From Candidatus Aminicenantota bacterium (GTDB taxonomy: Bacteria > Acidobacteriota > Aminicenantia > Aminicenantales > Aminicenantaceae), in contig CP070750.1 in assembly GCA_020348385.1 (NCBI GenBank), positions 2,809,405-2,857,966 on the forward strand: a stretch of DNA of 48,562 bases. The letters run 5' to 3'. Under the pieces are notes generated by a model. It worked only from the letters and a program-made list of their open reading frames with translations, searched no databases and was not told where the DNA came from. The position numbers and the translations under genes are program-made. Position 1 is the first letter of the stretch; every line of letters begins with the position of its first letter. Of the stretch, positions 1 to 9,268 are shown in pieces.

Positions 1-1291
1 GCTGGAAAAGCCAGGTCACAAAGATCACAATTGGCACAAGGTATTTGATAAGGACGGTCCAAAAAGCCTGGATTTTTTGGGATTCCATACCCACCACATC
101 TGCAAATCGGGGGATAGACCATACCCACCCCACGAATATCGATATGAGAAGCGCTCCCAGGATGAGGAGAATATTATTCACGATGTAATCCGCAATGCTG
201 AAAAAATGCGATGAAAAAGCCGAAAAGGAGGCTATCACCAGAATCCCAACTCCAGTGACCATGACTCCTTGATTCCGAGGTATGCGAAACTGGTCTCTCA
301 GCCAAGCAACGACCCCCTCAAAAGCTCCGATAAAAGAGGTCAGGGCTGCCAGGAAAAACAGGATGTAAAAAAGAGTCCCGAAAAGTGTTCCTGCCGGCAT
401 CCGATTAAACACATTCGGCATCGTCATAAAGGTCAGCCCTATCCCTGAGGCCGGATCCAGGGAAAAGGCGAATACACTGGGGAATATGATCAGGCCAGTC
501 ATGAATGCAATGGTCGTGCTGGCAATAACGATTATCCCGACATTGGCCACTACCTTTTTTTCCTTTCGTGGCAGGTAACTACCGTAGACAACAGCCACCG
601 CCATTCCCACACCTATCGCAAAAAAGTTCTGGCCGATAGCAGCCAGGGCACCCTCCCATGAGAATTTGCTGAGATCCGGCTTTAGATAAAAAGACAAGCC
701 GCGAGCTACTCCTGGAAGGGTTACAGCCCTGATAATGAGCACGATCAGGATGACGAACAGGGCGGGCATCATGAAATTGTTGGCCGCTTCCACGCCTTTT
801 TTAAGGCCTCTTCGTAGGATGAGAATCAGTATCCCTACAGCCAGGATCGTCCACAGCATAACCTCCGCTCCATTCCCACTGAAAGCCCGATAGTAGTCGG
901 TGATGTCAGCAGGGGGCATTTTGGTGAAAGTTCCCACCGCTGTTTTGCAAACATAGGCGAGAATGGATCCCACGATAGGGATGGCATAACCGACCACCAG
1001 GATGAGGGCAATGATATTCAGGTATCCGTTCAAAAACCATTTGGTGCCAGGGGCCAAAGCCTTGTATGCTCCCACAGGATCCTTTCCGGACGCTTTCCCA
1101 ATGCTTACCTCGAGGCCGAACAATGGAATTGTCAAGATAACCGCTACCAACAGATAAAAAAGCAGAAAGATTCCCCCTCCATATTTCCCGACGAGATAGG
1201 GGAACCGCCAGAGGTTGCCGATTCCGGCTGAAAAGCCGAGGGTAGCCAGGATGAATGTGATCCGGGTGGTCCAGCGTTCTCGATCCGTCAT
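1..1291 (-). CDS. sodium-dependent NSS (neurotransmitter:sodium symporter) family transporter, partial
   Basis: The reading frame is open from an ATG at 1291 to the left edge, giving 430 residues without the C-terminus. Residues about 12-35 carry the TM1 signature of the LeuT/NSS fold (GIGNLWRFPY followed by a GGG turn), and long hydrophobic helices follow, about eleven in the window. The family imports amino acids or related amines with sodium ions across the inner membrane. The ATG overlaps the TGA of the MttB-like gene (ATGA, 4 bases), so the two are almost certainly co-translated. The likely cargo is therefore the amine or betaine demethylated by that enzyme, which is an inference: betaine uptake more often uses BCCT or ABC carriers. 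Substrate is not readable from the sequence. Confidence 0.9.
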   Translation of the reverse strand, partial: MTDRERWTTRITFILATLGFSAGIGNLWRFPYLVGKYGGGIFLLFYLLVAVILTIPLFGLEVSIGKASGKDPVGAYKALAPGTKWFLNGYLNIIALILVVGYAIPIVGSILAYVCKTAVGTFTKMPPADITDYYRAFSGNGAEVMLWTILAVGILILILRRGLKKGVEAANNFMMPALFVILIVLIIRAVTLPGVARGLSFYLKPDLSKFSWEGALAAIGQNFFAIGVGMAVAVVYGSYLPRKEKKVVANVGIIVIASTTIAFMTGLIIFPSVFAFSLDPASGIGLTFMTMPNVFNRMPAGTLFGTLFYILFFLAALTSFIGAFEGVVAWLRDQFRIPRNQGVMVTGVGILVIASFSAFSSHFFSIADYIVNNILLILGALLISIFVGWVWSIPRFADVVGMESQKIQAFWTVLIKYLVPIVIFVTWLFQ

Positions 1292-2721
1292 TTCTTCATG
1301 GCTTGGATCAACTTTTGCAGCTTTTTTCGAATATTGTCATCCAAAGGCAAAGGTTTATGGTTTTCTAGGATAAAACGCACCTTATCGCCAGCCCTTTGAC
1401 CGAGATCTTTTTGTCCCTCTTTTTCCCATCTTTCATACGTGATTCGGGAGAGCAATTCAGGGAACCAGTTGCGCCGGAAGTTACGCAATGTATGCTCGCT
1501 CGTCAAATACTCTCCGCCAGGTCCTATTTCATTGATCAAGTCCAGCGCCAGCGTTTCATCACTGATCTCAAATCCTCTGGTGATCCGGCGAACCAGTCCG
1601 ATGACCTCGTTAGAAGCCACGAGCTGCTCGAATGACATGGTTAAACCATTGTTGATGTATCCCACGTCATGAACCAGATTTCCGCCGCTGAGAGATGACA
1701 ACAAGATCCACAGCGCCCCTTCCAGTGATGCTTGCTGATCATAGGTGCAGGAATCAGAGCAACCGGCAAAACTGAACATAGGGAGCCGGTAGTAACGAGC
1801 CATATCGGTAAGAGCTGATGTCGCCAGCATAAACTCTGGTGACGCGTAGCTCATCAGCGAGGTGGACATATCGATAGGAAGGACTCCTCCACCATAAATA
1901 AAAGGCGCTCCTTCACTGATCAGATTGGCCAGCACATAGCCGGCCAAGATTTCGGCATTCCCTTGGACAAGACCGCCGGCGATAGTCACTGGTCCGGTTC
2001 CTCCGGTCAGCACAGCGGGTGTGAAAATAACAGGGAGCGATTTTTCCGCCATAAACATGAGCTTCTGGGTGGATTCTTCACCCATCAGCAAGGGTGAAAT
2101 CGGCTCGGTGTAAAGGGCAAAGAATGGACTGTTTCTCAGTTTTTCCTCTCCGCCGGCCACAACCTCTCCCATTTGGATTATTGTTTTGAGATTATCCAGA
2201 CTCCAGGCTGTTAAAATAATAGGCTTGGTGGTATGGATCATCATGGCTTCAAAATGAAAGATATCTGAAATATCGGGATCGACATCGCTTGCGATACCCG
2301 AATTCATGACAAAACTCATCTCATCGAGGAAGTCTACCGTCTTGGCGACATTTGCGATGTCCTTCAGAACCGCCAGCCTCCTTTCTCCCGTAAAAGGATC
2401 GATCACATTGGGTGTATCCGAGCCGGTCCCAAAATAAACATTGTTCTCCTCCAGTAACATCGCTGGGTTTCCATTCCTATCGCAGAGAGAAATCCGCGGG
2501 GGTGTATTGTTCAAAGCCCATTCCACGAGATGAGCCGGGATTCTGATCCTTTCTCCGTCCACAAAACATCCGCCTTTTTGGAAGACCTCTAGGGCCTGGG
2601 CCTCTTTCACGTCCACTCCTGTCCGACGCAGCACTTCCAGGGTCGATAAATGCAGACGCTCGATCTGATCTCGGGATAAAATAGGGAGTCTGGGAATATT
2701 GAGTCTGAACTTATCGTGCAT
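1288..2721 (-). CDS. MttB-like (trimethylamine methyltransferase family) corrinoid-dependent methyltransferase, non-pyrrolysine
   Basis: A 477-residue protein of the MttB/COG5598 superfamily, which moves a methyl group from a quaternary or tertiary amine to a corrinoid protein. It shows the family's glycine-rich barrel core (for example GTGSDTPNVIDPFTGERR near residues 96-115, and the GGGVLP segment). The frame holds no internal TAG, so it belongs to the non-pyrrolysine branch that includes glycine-betaine, proline-betaine, carnitine and gamma-butyrobetaine methyltransferases. I chose ATG 2721 because AGGAGG lies directly upstream; the open frame extends 38 codons further but that part is not protein-like. 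No corrinoid protein or reactivase gene is in the window. It heads the operon with the NSS transporter. Exact substrate unknown. Confidence 0.88.
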   Translation of the reverse strand: MHDKFRLNIPRLPILSRDQIERLHLSTLEVLRRTGVDVKEAQALEVFQKGGCFVDGERIRIPAHLVEWALNNTPPRISLCDRNGNPAMLLEENNVYFGTGSDTPNVIDPFTGERRLAVLKDIANVAKTVDFLDEMSFVMNSGIASDVDPDISDIFHFEAMMIHTTKPIILTAWSLDNLKTIIQMGEVVAGGEEKLRNSPFFALYTEPISPLLMGEESTQKLMFMAEKSLPVIFTPAVLTGGTGPVTIAGGLVQGNAEILAGYVLANLISEGAPFIYGGGVLPIDMSTSLMSYASPEFMLATSALTDMARYYRLPMFSFAGCSDSCTYDQQASLEGALWILLSSLSGGNLVHDVGYINNGLTMSFEQLVASNEVIGLVRRITRGFEISDETLALDLINEIGPGGEYLTSEHTLRNFRRNWFPELLSRITYERWEKEGQKDLGQRAGDKVRFILENHKPLPLDDNIRKKLQKLIQAMKK

Positions 2722-2874
2722 GCATCCCTCCTGTTTCTTTCCAGACAAAAGGAAGTGTGTCTTTTTTATTATTTTTACAACAAGTGTGCAAGTTCTTTTT
2801 GTATTCACAAGTCGGAAAATATGTGATAAATTCAACCAGGCTTGGGAATGAATAAATCATATTGTGAGGGCTTC

Positions 2875-4671
2875 ATGAAAACAAAATCAAGCAAGACATT
2901 TTTATGGCTTTTTTTAGGTATTCTTGTGATAGTCATAACCTCTTCGTCCTGTCAAAAGGGGACGACAAATCCTTCGACAGAACTCACTTCCCGGTTTCAT
3001 TCCATCGTAGAAAAGTATTGGAATCAAAAACAAGCGGACAATCCCTTCCAGGATATACTGGAGGGAAAAAACATCAAAACTCTGCCGGATATCTCCATCG
3101 ACAAGGCAAGAAAAAACGCAGCCTTTGCGGAAGTCATCATGAAAGAACTCTTGACCATCAATTCCGTAGAGCTCAGCCATAAAGATTGGATTAACTATGA
3201 GATCTTGAGGTGGCAACTGGATAATGAAATCATCGCGCCAAAGTACTACTGGTACGGTTTCCTCATCCCTCCTGTCTCCGGATATATATCCTATATCCTG
3301 CGAGCGTATACAGGATATACATTCCAGATGCACGAGGATCTCGAATCATATCTGGATCTCCTTGAACAGTATCCCGCTTTCATCCGTACGGCCCAGGCGC
3401 TAACTAAAGAGCAACTCAAAAAGGGGATTATTCTTTCCAAAGAAATGTTCACGATGGTGAGTCCGTTCCTGAAATACCTTCTCGTCAAAGGGGATCGGAG
3501 CCCACTTTACGTCAAGGAGAACCGTCTATCCGCAGTCGAGGAAAACGAAGCCGCGGCCTTCCAGAAATCAGTTGAAAATTATATCGACACTGAAGTTCAC
3601 TCAGCCCTTCAAGATTACACGGAATTCATTAGCGACGAATATTACGATCAAGCTCCTGATGCTGTCGGACTCTGGCAATATCCGGGAGGCAAAGATTATT
3701 ACACCTATCTTATCAAGGTCAACACAACACTGGACTTATCTCCCGAGGAAATTCATCAGATCGGTTTGGATGAAGTGAATAGAATAGAGGCAAAAATCGA
3801 AGCGATCAAGGAATCCCTTGGCTTTGAAGGCACGCTGGCTGAATTCCGCAAATTCCTCAAGACCGATGAACAGTTTTTTCCCAAAACGCCCGAGGAAATT
3901 GAAAAGAAATTGATGTCCTATGTGGAATTGATGGATGCCCATATCCCGGAATACTTTAGCGTAGTTCCTAAAGCTCCCTATGGGGTGAAAAGACTGGCAG
4001 CAGAGCTGGAGGGTTCCATGACATTCGGCTACTACCAGCAGCCGACTGTTCAGGATCCCAAGGGCTATTACATGTACAACGGCTCCAAACTCAACGAGCG
4101 TTCCCTGCTGATGGCTGAGGCTCTCATTTATCATGAGCTCGTGCCAGGACACCATTTTCATATCGCTTCTCAAATAGAAAACGAAGAGATCCCGGAATTC
4201 CGCAAGTATTTTCTCCCCAACGCCTTCAACGAAGGATGGGCCGAATACGCAGCGTGGCTGGGATTGGAAATGGGGCTTTTTGAGGATCCTTACAGCCTGA
4301 TAGGGAGACATATGTTGGACATGATGTTGGCCACTCGTCTGGTCGTGGACACAGGGATGAACTATCTGGGATGGCCTCGTTCCAAGGCTGTGGAATTCAT
4401 GAGAGAACACATGATTGAATCGGAAACACAGATATACACAGAGAGTCTTCGCTATTCGATCCGAACACCGGCCCAAGCGCTAGGGTACAAGCTGGGTAGC
4501 ATTAAAATGATGGGATTCCGTGCAAAAGCAGAGAAAGAATTGGGTGATAGATTCGACATAAAAAAATTTCACCAGGCCGTTTTAGGGTATGGAGCGATGC
4601 CTCTCTTCCTTCTCGAAAAACACATCGATCGGTTTATTCAACAAGAAAAAGACATGAGTGTTAATCAATAA
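2875..4671 (+). CDS. DUF885 family zinc-metallopeptidase-like lipoprotein
   Basis: A 598-residue protein starting at ATG 2875, preceded by GTGAGGG; in-frame starts 9 and 11 codons upstream lack a good ribosome site. Residues 1-26 form a lipoprotein signal (basic start, hydrophobic core, Cys26 after SSS). DUF885 hallmarks are present: HELVPGHH at residues 420-427, an HExxPGHH metal-binding motif, and EGWAEY at 453-458, which supplies a further acidic ligand. The fold resembles M3/M32-like alpha-helical metallopeptidases, so a periplasmic peptidase role is likely, although most DUF885 proteins have no tested substrate. Its 3' end overlaps the convergent hydrolase gene by 11 bases. Confidence 0.88.
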   Translation: MKTKSSKTFLWLFLGILVIVITSSSCQKGTTNPSTELTSRFHSIVEKYWNQKQADNPFQDILEGKNIKTLPDISIDKARKNAAFAEVIMKELLTINSVELSHKDWINYEILRWQLDNEIIAPKYYWYGFLIPPVSGYISYILRAYTGYTFQMHEDLESYLDLLEQYPAFIRTAQALTKEQLKKGIILSKEMFTMVSPFLKYLLVKGDRSPLYVKENRLSAVEENEAAAFQKSVENYIDTEVHSALQDYTEFISDEYYDQAPDAVGLWQYPGGKDYYTYLIKVNTTLDLSPEEIHQIGLDEVNRIEAKIEAIKESLGFEGTLAEFRKFLKTDEQFFPKTPEEIEKKLMSYVELMDAHIPEYFSVVPKAPYGVKRLAAELEGSMTFGYYQQPTVQDPKGYYMYNGSKLNERSLLMAEALIYHELVPGHHFHIASQIENEEIPEFRKYFLPNAFNEGWAEYAAWLGLEMGLFEDPYSLIGRHMLDMMLATRLVVDTGMNYLGWPRSKAVEFMREHMIESETQIYTESLRYSIRTPAQALGYKLGSIKMMGFRAKAEKELGDRFDIKKFHQAVLGYGAMPLFLLEKHIDRFIQQEKDMSVNQ

Positions 4672-5518
4672 GATATTTTTTAAAAAAACCTATCTGATCG
4701 CTCACGGCATTTTCGAAGTTCTCTCCGGTATAGATATCAAAGTGGTCAATGGGGTAGTGGATCACTTCTACAAGCTCCCCTAGATGTTTCTTGGCTTTTT
4801 CAACAACTTTTTTCGGGAGGGAAATGTCCTTGTCACACACCTGCAGCAGGACAGGGCAGCATACTCTGGGAGTGTATTTGATCGGATGGTATTTGTCCAT
4901 CCGAATGAGAATGCGGGCACAGACTCGGTTGATGAAATCATCTGGGGCAATCTGGTTGAAAAACTCCCATGCACCCGCATCAGCCAAGGCGGCGATACTG
5001 CCCGGTTTTCCGAAAAGAGGTATCAGGTGCGGTGAAAGGCCAAGCCAGGATCTGACAAGATCACGGAGTCCATGGCCGAATGCCATCTTGAGCAAGTGCC
5101 AGAGACCAATCTGTTTTACGACCTGCATTCCCCCGGCATCACCATCCAACAACGGAACCTGGGCTGACACACAGGCAATCCCGCTTTTCTTAGCCGCAGT
5201 CACAATGACGTGTCCTCCACTCAATGATGAACCCCACAGAGCGATTTTTTCCGGATCGATCTCCTTTAGGCTTCGAACGAACTCCACAGCTTCTGCAAAG
5301 TCTTCCAATTGGTAAGGTATCCATACTAATTGTCGAGGCTCTCCACCGCTTTCACCCAAGTGCCGGAAGTCGAATGCAAACACGGCAAACCCGGCATTCT
5401 GAAAATAAACTGCATAGGCCTCCAGTCCCAAAGCCTTGGTAGCTCCCAAACCATGCGCCATGATGATACAAGGAACGGGAGTTGACAGATCCTGAGGCAG
5501 AAATAGCCAGGCACTCAC
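4661..5518 (-). CDS. alpha/beta hydrolase, main part (N-terminal strand encoded upstream in another frame)
   Basis: Residues counted from GTG 5518 (285 aa) include the oxyanion segment MAHGLGATK near 20-28, the nucleophile elbow WGSSLSGGH at 95-103 with Ser98, a DKD loop late in the chain and the final DHFDIY histidine. This matches the acetyl-xylan-esterase/dienelactone-hydrolase-like group whose elbow reads WGxSxSGGH. The GTG overlaps the TGA of the 72-codon frame upstream (GTGA). Translating upstream in the hydrolase frame gives WIEKNVSFDVKGTPVSAW, which reads as the family's missing first beta strand, but that frame has no ATG/GTG/TTG before a TGA near 5678. The real protein therefore probably begins in the 5515-5733 frame and crosses an A7 run. 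Substrate unknown. Confidence 0.82.
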   Translation of the reverse strand: MSAWLFLPQDLSTPVPCIIMAHGLGATKALGLEAYAVYFQNAGFAVFAFDFRHLGESGGEPRQLVWIPYQLEDFAEAVEFVRSLKEIDPEKIALWGSSLSGGHVIVTAAKKSGIACVSAQVPLLDGDAGGMQVVKQIGLWHLLKMAFGHGLRDLVRSWLGLSPHLIPLFGKPGSIAALADAGAWEFFNQIAPDDFINRVCARILIRMDKYHPIKYTPRVCCPVLLQVCDKDISLPKKVVEKAKKHLGELVEVIHYPIDHFDIYTGENFENAVSDQIGFFKKYLID

Positions 5519-5733
5519 TGGCGTTCCTTTGACATCGAAGCTGACATTTTTTTCGATCCAGCTCGAGAAATGGGCTCTTTTTCCAGAGTTTTCTTTTTTT
5601 CTTTTTCTAAAGGTTGTTCAGGAACAGGCTTTCTAGGACCCAGCGCCATGATCAACATGAAGATAACATAAGCCCCTACGAGGCTTCCGATGACGAAACC
5701 GATGTAGAGAAAAATGGTTAAAATTGTTCCCAT
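5515..5733 (-). CDS. small membrane-anchored frame, probable N-terminus of the downstream hydrolase
   Basis: A 72-codon frame from ATG 5733. Residues about 6-31 are a single hydrophobic helix; the rest is a Lys/Glu-rich linker. It ends 3 bases inside the hydrolase GTG. At 5547-5553 it contains seven A residues on the coding strand (TCG AAA AAA ATG). A -1 shift there, or one extra A, fuses this helix and linker to NVSFDVKGTPVSAW and the full hydrolase, giving a sensible membrane-anchored enzyme. The alternative is an independent 72-residue protein. The C-terminal tail beyond the A-run (MSASMSKERQ) does not look conserved, which favours a frameshift: programmed, transcriptional slippage, mutation or a base-calling error. 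Confidence 0.5.
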   Translation of the reverse strand: MGTILTIFLYIGFVIGSLVGAYVIFMLIMALGPRKPVPEQPLEKEKKKTLEKEPISRAGSKKMSASMSKERQ

Positions 5734-5766
5734 GTTCGTGAAATTATCACAGTTGAAGCGACAGGG

Positions 5767-6588
5767 TCAATGGTTAAATATAAACTGGAGTCCTCTGAAC
5801 AAGCTGCCGTCAGGAACATGTCCTTCTCCATCCAAGATTTCCAGCTTGCTGGAAAAGCCTTCTGGGGCATGAGAGTTCAGATAATTTTGAAAATTCGGCA
5901 CGTATGCTGTGACCCGATGAGAGTCCTCAGACCCATAAATCATGTATAAAAGCTTGCCATTTAAATGATTTTTTTCGATGAATGCTTCTGCTTTATTGTG
6001 CATGTAGTCTGGACAATGTCCAATCATGGGGCTGCTCGCGATGTAGGCCTTGAATGTTGTCGGCTTCTCGAGGAGAGCATAAACAGCAAACAGAGCGGAA
6101 TTGGACATCCCAAAGAGCATGGAATAATCAGAAGCGTGATAATTCTTTTGGATATAAGGCATCAATTCTTGTTTGATAAAATTCAAAAAATTTTTTGAAC
6201 CTCCTGAACCAGGACGGTGAGAGACCGCTTCTGGGATCATGTCTCGATTCCGGTCCGTATTCCATATCCCGACAACGATCATTTCTGGTGCGAGATCCTT
6301 CTTGTTTAAGTCCATAACAGTGGAGATGCATTTCGGGAAAAGAGTTTCCCCCTCGGCATCAAGGATATACAGGACAGGATATGATTTTTCTGCTGATTCG
6401 TATCCATCAGGTAGCGAGACAAGAATTGTTCGTTCTTCCTCGAGAATTTGCGAGTAGACTTTGACCGCAGATTGTCTTAATTTATTGCCTGCTGAAGAAG
6501 GGGAGGGGATAGTCTGCAGCCATAATGCTATTATCCCAATGAATACGATTGCCAGGATAGACTTACGAGAATTCACTCTCTTAGCCAT
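5767..6588 (-). CDS. secreted esterase of the putative esterase (EsD/Fes-like) family
   Basis: A 273-residue alpha/beta hydrolase with an N-terminal signal or anchor helix (residues 10-26). The family's opening strand follows (RTILVSLPDGYE at 53-64, then PVLYILDAEG). The nucleophile elbow is FGMSNSA at 159-165 with Ser162, where the usual final Gly of GxSxG is Ser164. An acidic pair E221/D222 follows YGS, and the histidine is His257 in GEGHVP. The family covers feruloyl, acyl and siderophore esterases acting outside the cytoplasm; I cannot tell which ester is cut here. It sits 33 bases upstream of the membrane-anchored hydrolase on the same strand, so the two may share a transcript. Confidence 0.85.
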   Translation of the reverse strand: MAKRVNSRKSILAIVFIGIIALWLQTIPSPSSAGNKLRQSAVKVYSQILEEERTILVSLPDGYESAEKSYPVLYILDAEGETLFPKCISTVMDLNKKDLAPEMIVVGIWNTDRNRDMIPEAVSHRPGSGGSKNFLNFIKQELMPYIQKNYHASDYSMLFGMSNSALFAVYALLEKPTTFKAYIASSPMIGHCPDYMHNKAEAFIEKNHLNGKLLYMIYGSEDSHRVTAYVPNFQNYLNSHAPEGFSSKLEILDGEGHVPDGSLFRGLQFIFNH

Positions 6589-6669
6589 ATGAATCCTTTG
6601 GTGCTTTTTCCTTTATTTCACCATTCTAGTTTTCATGGATAATAATTTCAACAAGACGGAATATTTGTT

Positions 6670-9258
6670 TCATTCGTAACGCAAAGAATCAGCCGGATTG
6701 GAAAGGGCTGCTTTCAATGTTTGAAAAATGACCGAGAGTAGGGCGACTGCGAGAGTCATCAGTCCAGCAATGATAAATGGTGCCAGGCCTATCGCTGTTC
6801 TGAAGGCAAAGGCCTGAAGCCACTTGTTCACCACGAAATACGCTGCTGGCCAGGCCAGGATATTGGCCGCAATCACCCAGCGGGCATATTTGCTGGTGAA
6901 CATCATGACAATTCTGGAGATGCTCGAACCGAGGACCTTTCGAATCCCGATTTCTTTGGTTCTCTGCTCTGTGCTGTATGCGGCAAGACCAAAAATGCCG
7001 AGACAAGCTACAAACACGGTCAATTGACAGAAGGAAATGAGCAGCGACGCCAGTCGTCTTTCTTCATCATAAGAGCGAAAGTGGAGATCATCAACGTAGG
7101 CAAAATCGAATATCTGCTCAGGGAAAAGCCCATAGATGGCCTCTCGAATCTGTGAAATGACTTCTTGATTTCTTGACGAAGGGATTCTGATCACTAAATC
7201 ACCAGCTGTCTCATCCGCGTAAAATAAAACAGTGGGATAGATCCGGGAATGGATAGAATTCGTGTTCCAATCTTCCAATATCCCGATGATACGGTAAGAT
7301 TTTTCTCCTCGGTAAAGGAATTGTCCCACAGGATCCGCAAGGCCGAGACTCTGGACAGCCGTCTGGTTGAGGAGAACGGCCTCTTTGTCAGCGGATCTCC
7401 CGAATTCGAAATTCCTCCCCGCCGTGAGCTTCAACTCCATGGTGGAGATAAAATCTTCATCAACTTCGAGGGACTGGGCAATCGAGCCTTGTTCCTCGGT
7501 TTGGCCTTCGATCCGGACGGTAGAGATATTGCGATTCTGGGCGGAGGGGAAGTTATCCACGGATGATACGGCTAAAGCTTCAGTCTGGCGTAGTATTCGT
7601 TCCTTGACAACAGGAGCATTTTTGAGACGGGTGGTATCTCGATTGTTCACGACTATCAGATTATTTTTGTCAAATCCCAGGTCCTTGGTTTCAGAATACC
7701 GGACCTGTTTGAGGACAACGAGCGTGCATACGATCAGAGCTCCTGCAATGAAGAACTGAACACCAACCAGGATCCTCCGCAATCCTGCTTTGGAAGGCCC
7801 TCGGGGAATCCCGGATCGGAAGATAATCGCAGCCTGGAACCGGGAGAGAAAAATTGCTGGATAGGATCCTGCGAGAAAACCTACGATGATGACCATAGCA
7901 GAAACAGCGGGAAGAATCCATGGAGTCGACAGAACTCCCAGGTTAAGGGATTTTCCAAGATACACGTCGAGACGGGGTTTGAAAAGAGAAAAAAGAAAAA
8001 GCCCCAAGCCCATGGCAAGGCCGGTGAGGAGAAAGGATTCCATCAAAAATTGTTTTATCAGATGAGAACGCGTGGCTCCACAGGTCTTGCGAATGCCCAC
8101 CTCCTTAAGTCTGCCGGCTATTTTGGCTGTAGATAGGTTGATAAAATTGATGGCGGCGATTATCAGGATGAGAAGCGCGACAGCGGAAAAGACATACAGC
8201 CGAGTGATATCGCCCGAGTTGTCCAAGTCGTTGTTCATGCCCTGGGTTGCGTTGTTAATATAGATCTTATCGAGTGGCTGCAGGTAGTAGGAAGCTTCCT
8301 TTTCGTCCTCATCGAGATGGAGTCGGGCAATGGCCGTTATTTTTTCATCGACAGTTTTTGGATCAGCTCCTCTCTGCAGGCGGACAAAAGTCGTGATCAT
8401 TCCCCAGCTTTGCCATTGCCTGATCGCTTCGCCATGGGTTTGATAAAGTGTAGCAAAAGATGCGATCATGGGTGTCCTAAGTGCAGTATTGGACGGCATT
8501 ATCTTCATCACACCTGTGATCGCAAATTGGAATGTCCTATGGAGAGTGAGGTGGAGAGTTTTTCCGATGGGATTTCCGTTGCCATAGTATTTCTGAGCCA
8601 ATGTTTCATCGATGATAACGGAAAACGGCGCTTCGAGGGCTGTTTTGGGATTCCCTCGAACAAGAGGGATAGCAAAAACCTCTAGGATTTCCTGCTCAGC
8701 AAAGAACACCTTCCTTTCCTTAAAATCTTTCTCCTTGATCCGTACCGGTACATTATGCCTCCTCAGGATGCGGACGCTCTCCTCGATTTCCGGTACAGAT
8801 TCCTCTGCGGCGGGACCGAATGGGGGAGCGACCACAGCATTTAAAAGAACTTGGCCTCCCATCGGGATTCGTCCGTTTATCCGGAATATACGTTCCTTGT
8901 TTGGGTGCATGGTTTCGAAGCTCAACTCATGAATAACATAGCTGGCCATAAGCAGGCATGCGGCCAATCCCACGGCCAGCCCGAGAATGTTAAGGAAGGC
9001 ATATCTTTTGTGCCTAAGGATATTTCTGTAGGCCAATTTGAAATAATTTTTTAGCATGTCAACACTCCCAAAAATAAGATTGGTGGCAAACATCGGCAGG
9101 GATTTCAGAACCTGCGACCTATACCAAAAACGGGCTGAGCGGAATCCATATTCGCTTGCTATCTCCTGATATATCTCTTCATAATCCCCCGCAACAGATG
9201 ATCCTGATATCCGGGCTAAAAACCAGGCAGCGAGCCGAGGTGGATTTTTGTTTTTCAT
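6670..9258 (-). CDS. orphan FtsX/MacB-type permease with N-terminal prefix domain (unit A)
   Basis: 862 residues. Residues 1-67 are a soluble prefix containing AGDYEEIY (about 23-30) and a WY aromatic pair near 45. The ordinary MacB-like permease then begins at Met68 (MLKNYFK). A first helix at about 88-108 is followed by a large periplasmic MacB_PCD domain, a three-helix FtsX unit with EVGIRK at about 384-389, a second periplasmic domain and a second FtsX unit with EIGIRK at about 767-772. The chain ends NPADSLRYE. The internal duplication and the lack of a neighbouring ATPase fit the Acidobacterial duplicated orphan permease type. Its start lies 10 bases after its PadR stop, the loosest coupling of the six units. 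Cargo unknown. Confidence 0.9.
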   Translation of the reverse strand: MKNKNPPRLAAWFLARISGSSVAGDYEEIYQEIASEYGFRSARFWYRSQVLKSLPMFATNLIFGSVDMLKNYFKLAYRNILRHKRYAFLNILGLAVGLAACLLMASYVIHELSFETMHPNKERIFRINGRIPMGGQVLLNAVVAPPFGPAAEESVPEIEESVRILRRHNVPVRIKEKDFKERKVFFAEQEILEVFAIPLVRGNPKTALEAPFSVIIDETLAQKYYGNGNPIGKTLHLTLHRTFQFAITGVMKIMPSNTALRTPMIASFATLYQTHGEAIRQWQSWGMITTFVRLQRGADPKTVDEKITAIARLHLDEDEKEASYYLQPLDKIYINNATQGMNNDLDNSGDITRLYVFSAVALLILIIAAINFINLSTAKIAGRLKEVGIRKTCGATRSHLIKQFLMESFLLTGLAMGLGLFLFSLFKPRLDVYLGKSLNLGVLSTPWILPAVSAMVIIVGFLAGSYPAIFLSRFQAAIIFRSGIPRGPSKAGLRRILVGVQFFIAGALIVCTLVVLKQVRYSETKDLGFDKNNLIVVNNRDTTRLKNAPVVKERILRQTEALAVSSVDNFPSAQNRNISTVRIEGQTEEQGSIAQSLEVDEDFISTMELKLTAGRNFEFGRSADKEAVLLNQTAVQSLGLADPVGQFLYRGEKSYRIIGILEDWNTNSIHSRIYPTVLFYADETAGDLVIRIPSSRNQEVISQIREAIYGLFPEQIFDFAYVDDLHFRSYDEERRLASLLISFCQLTVFVACLGIFGLAAYSTEQRTKEIGIRKVLGSSISRIVMMFTSKYARWVIAANILAWPAAYFVVNKWLQAFAFRTAIGLAPFIIAGLMTLAVALLSVIFQTLKAALSNPADSLRYE

Positions 9259-9268
9259 CTATAATTTG

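Noticed and set aside
1288..2721. Pyrrolysine-containing MttB
   Set aside because: There is no in-frame TAG in the gene, so it belongs to the non-pyrrolysine branch.
3736..4476. 246-codon open frame on the minus strand inside the DUF885 gene
   Set aside because: It is antisense to a gene with clear family motifs, has no ribosome site and reads as low-complexity His/Phe/Gln-rich text.
4791..5315. 174-codon plus-strand frame inside the hydrolase
   Set aside because: Antisense to the catalytic elbow region of the hydrolase; not protein-like.
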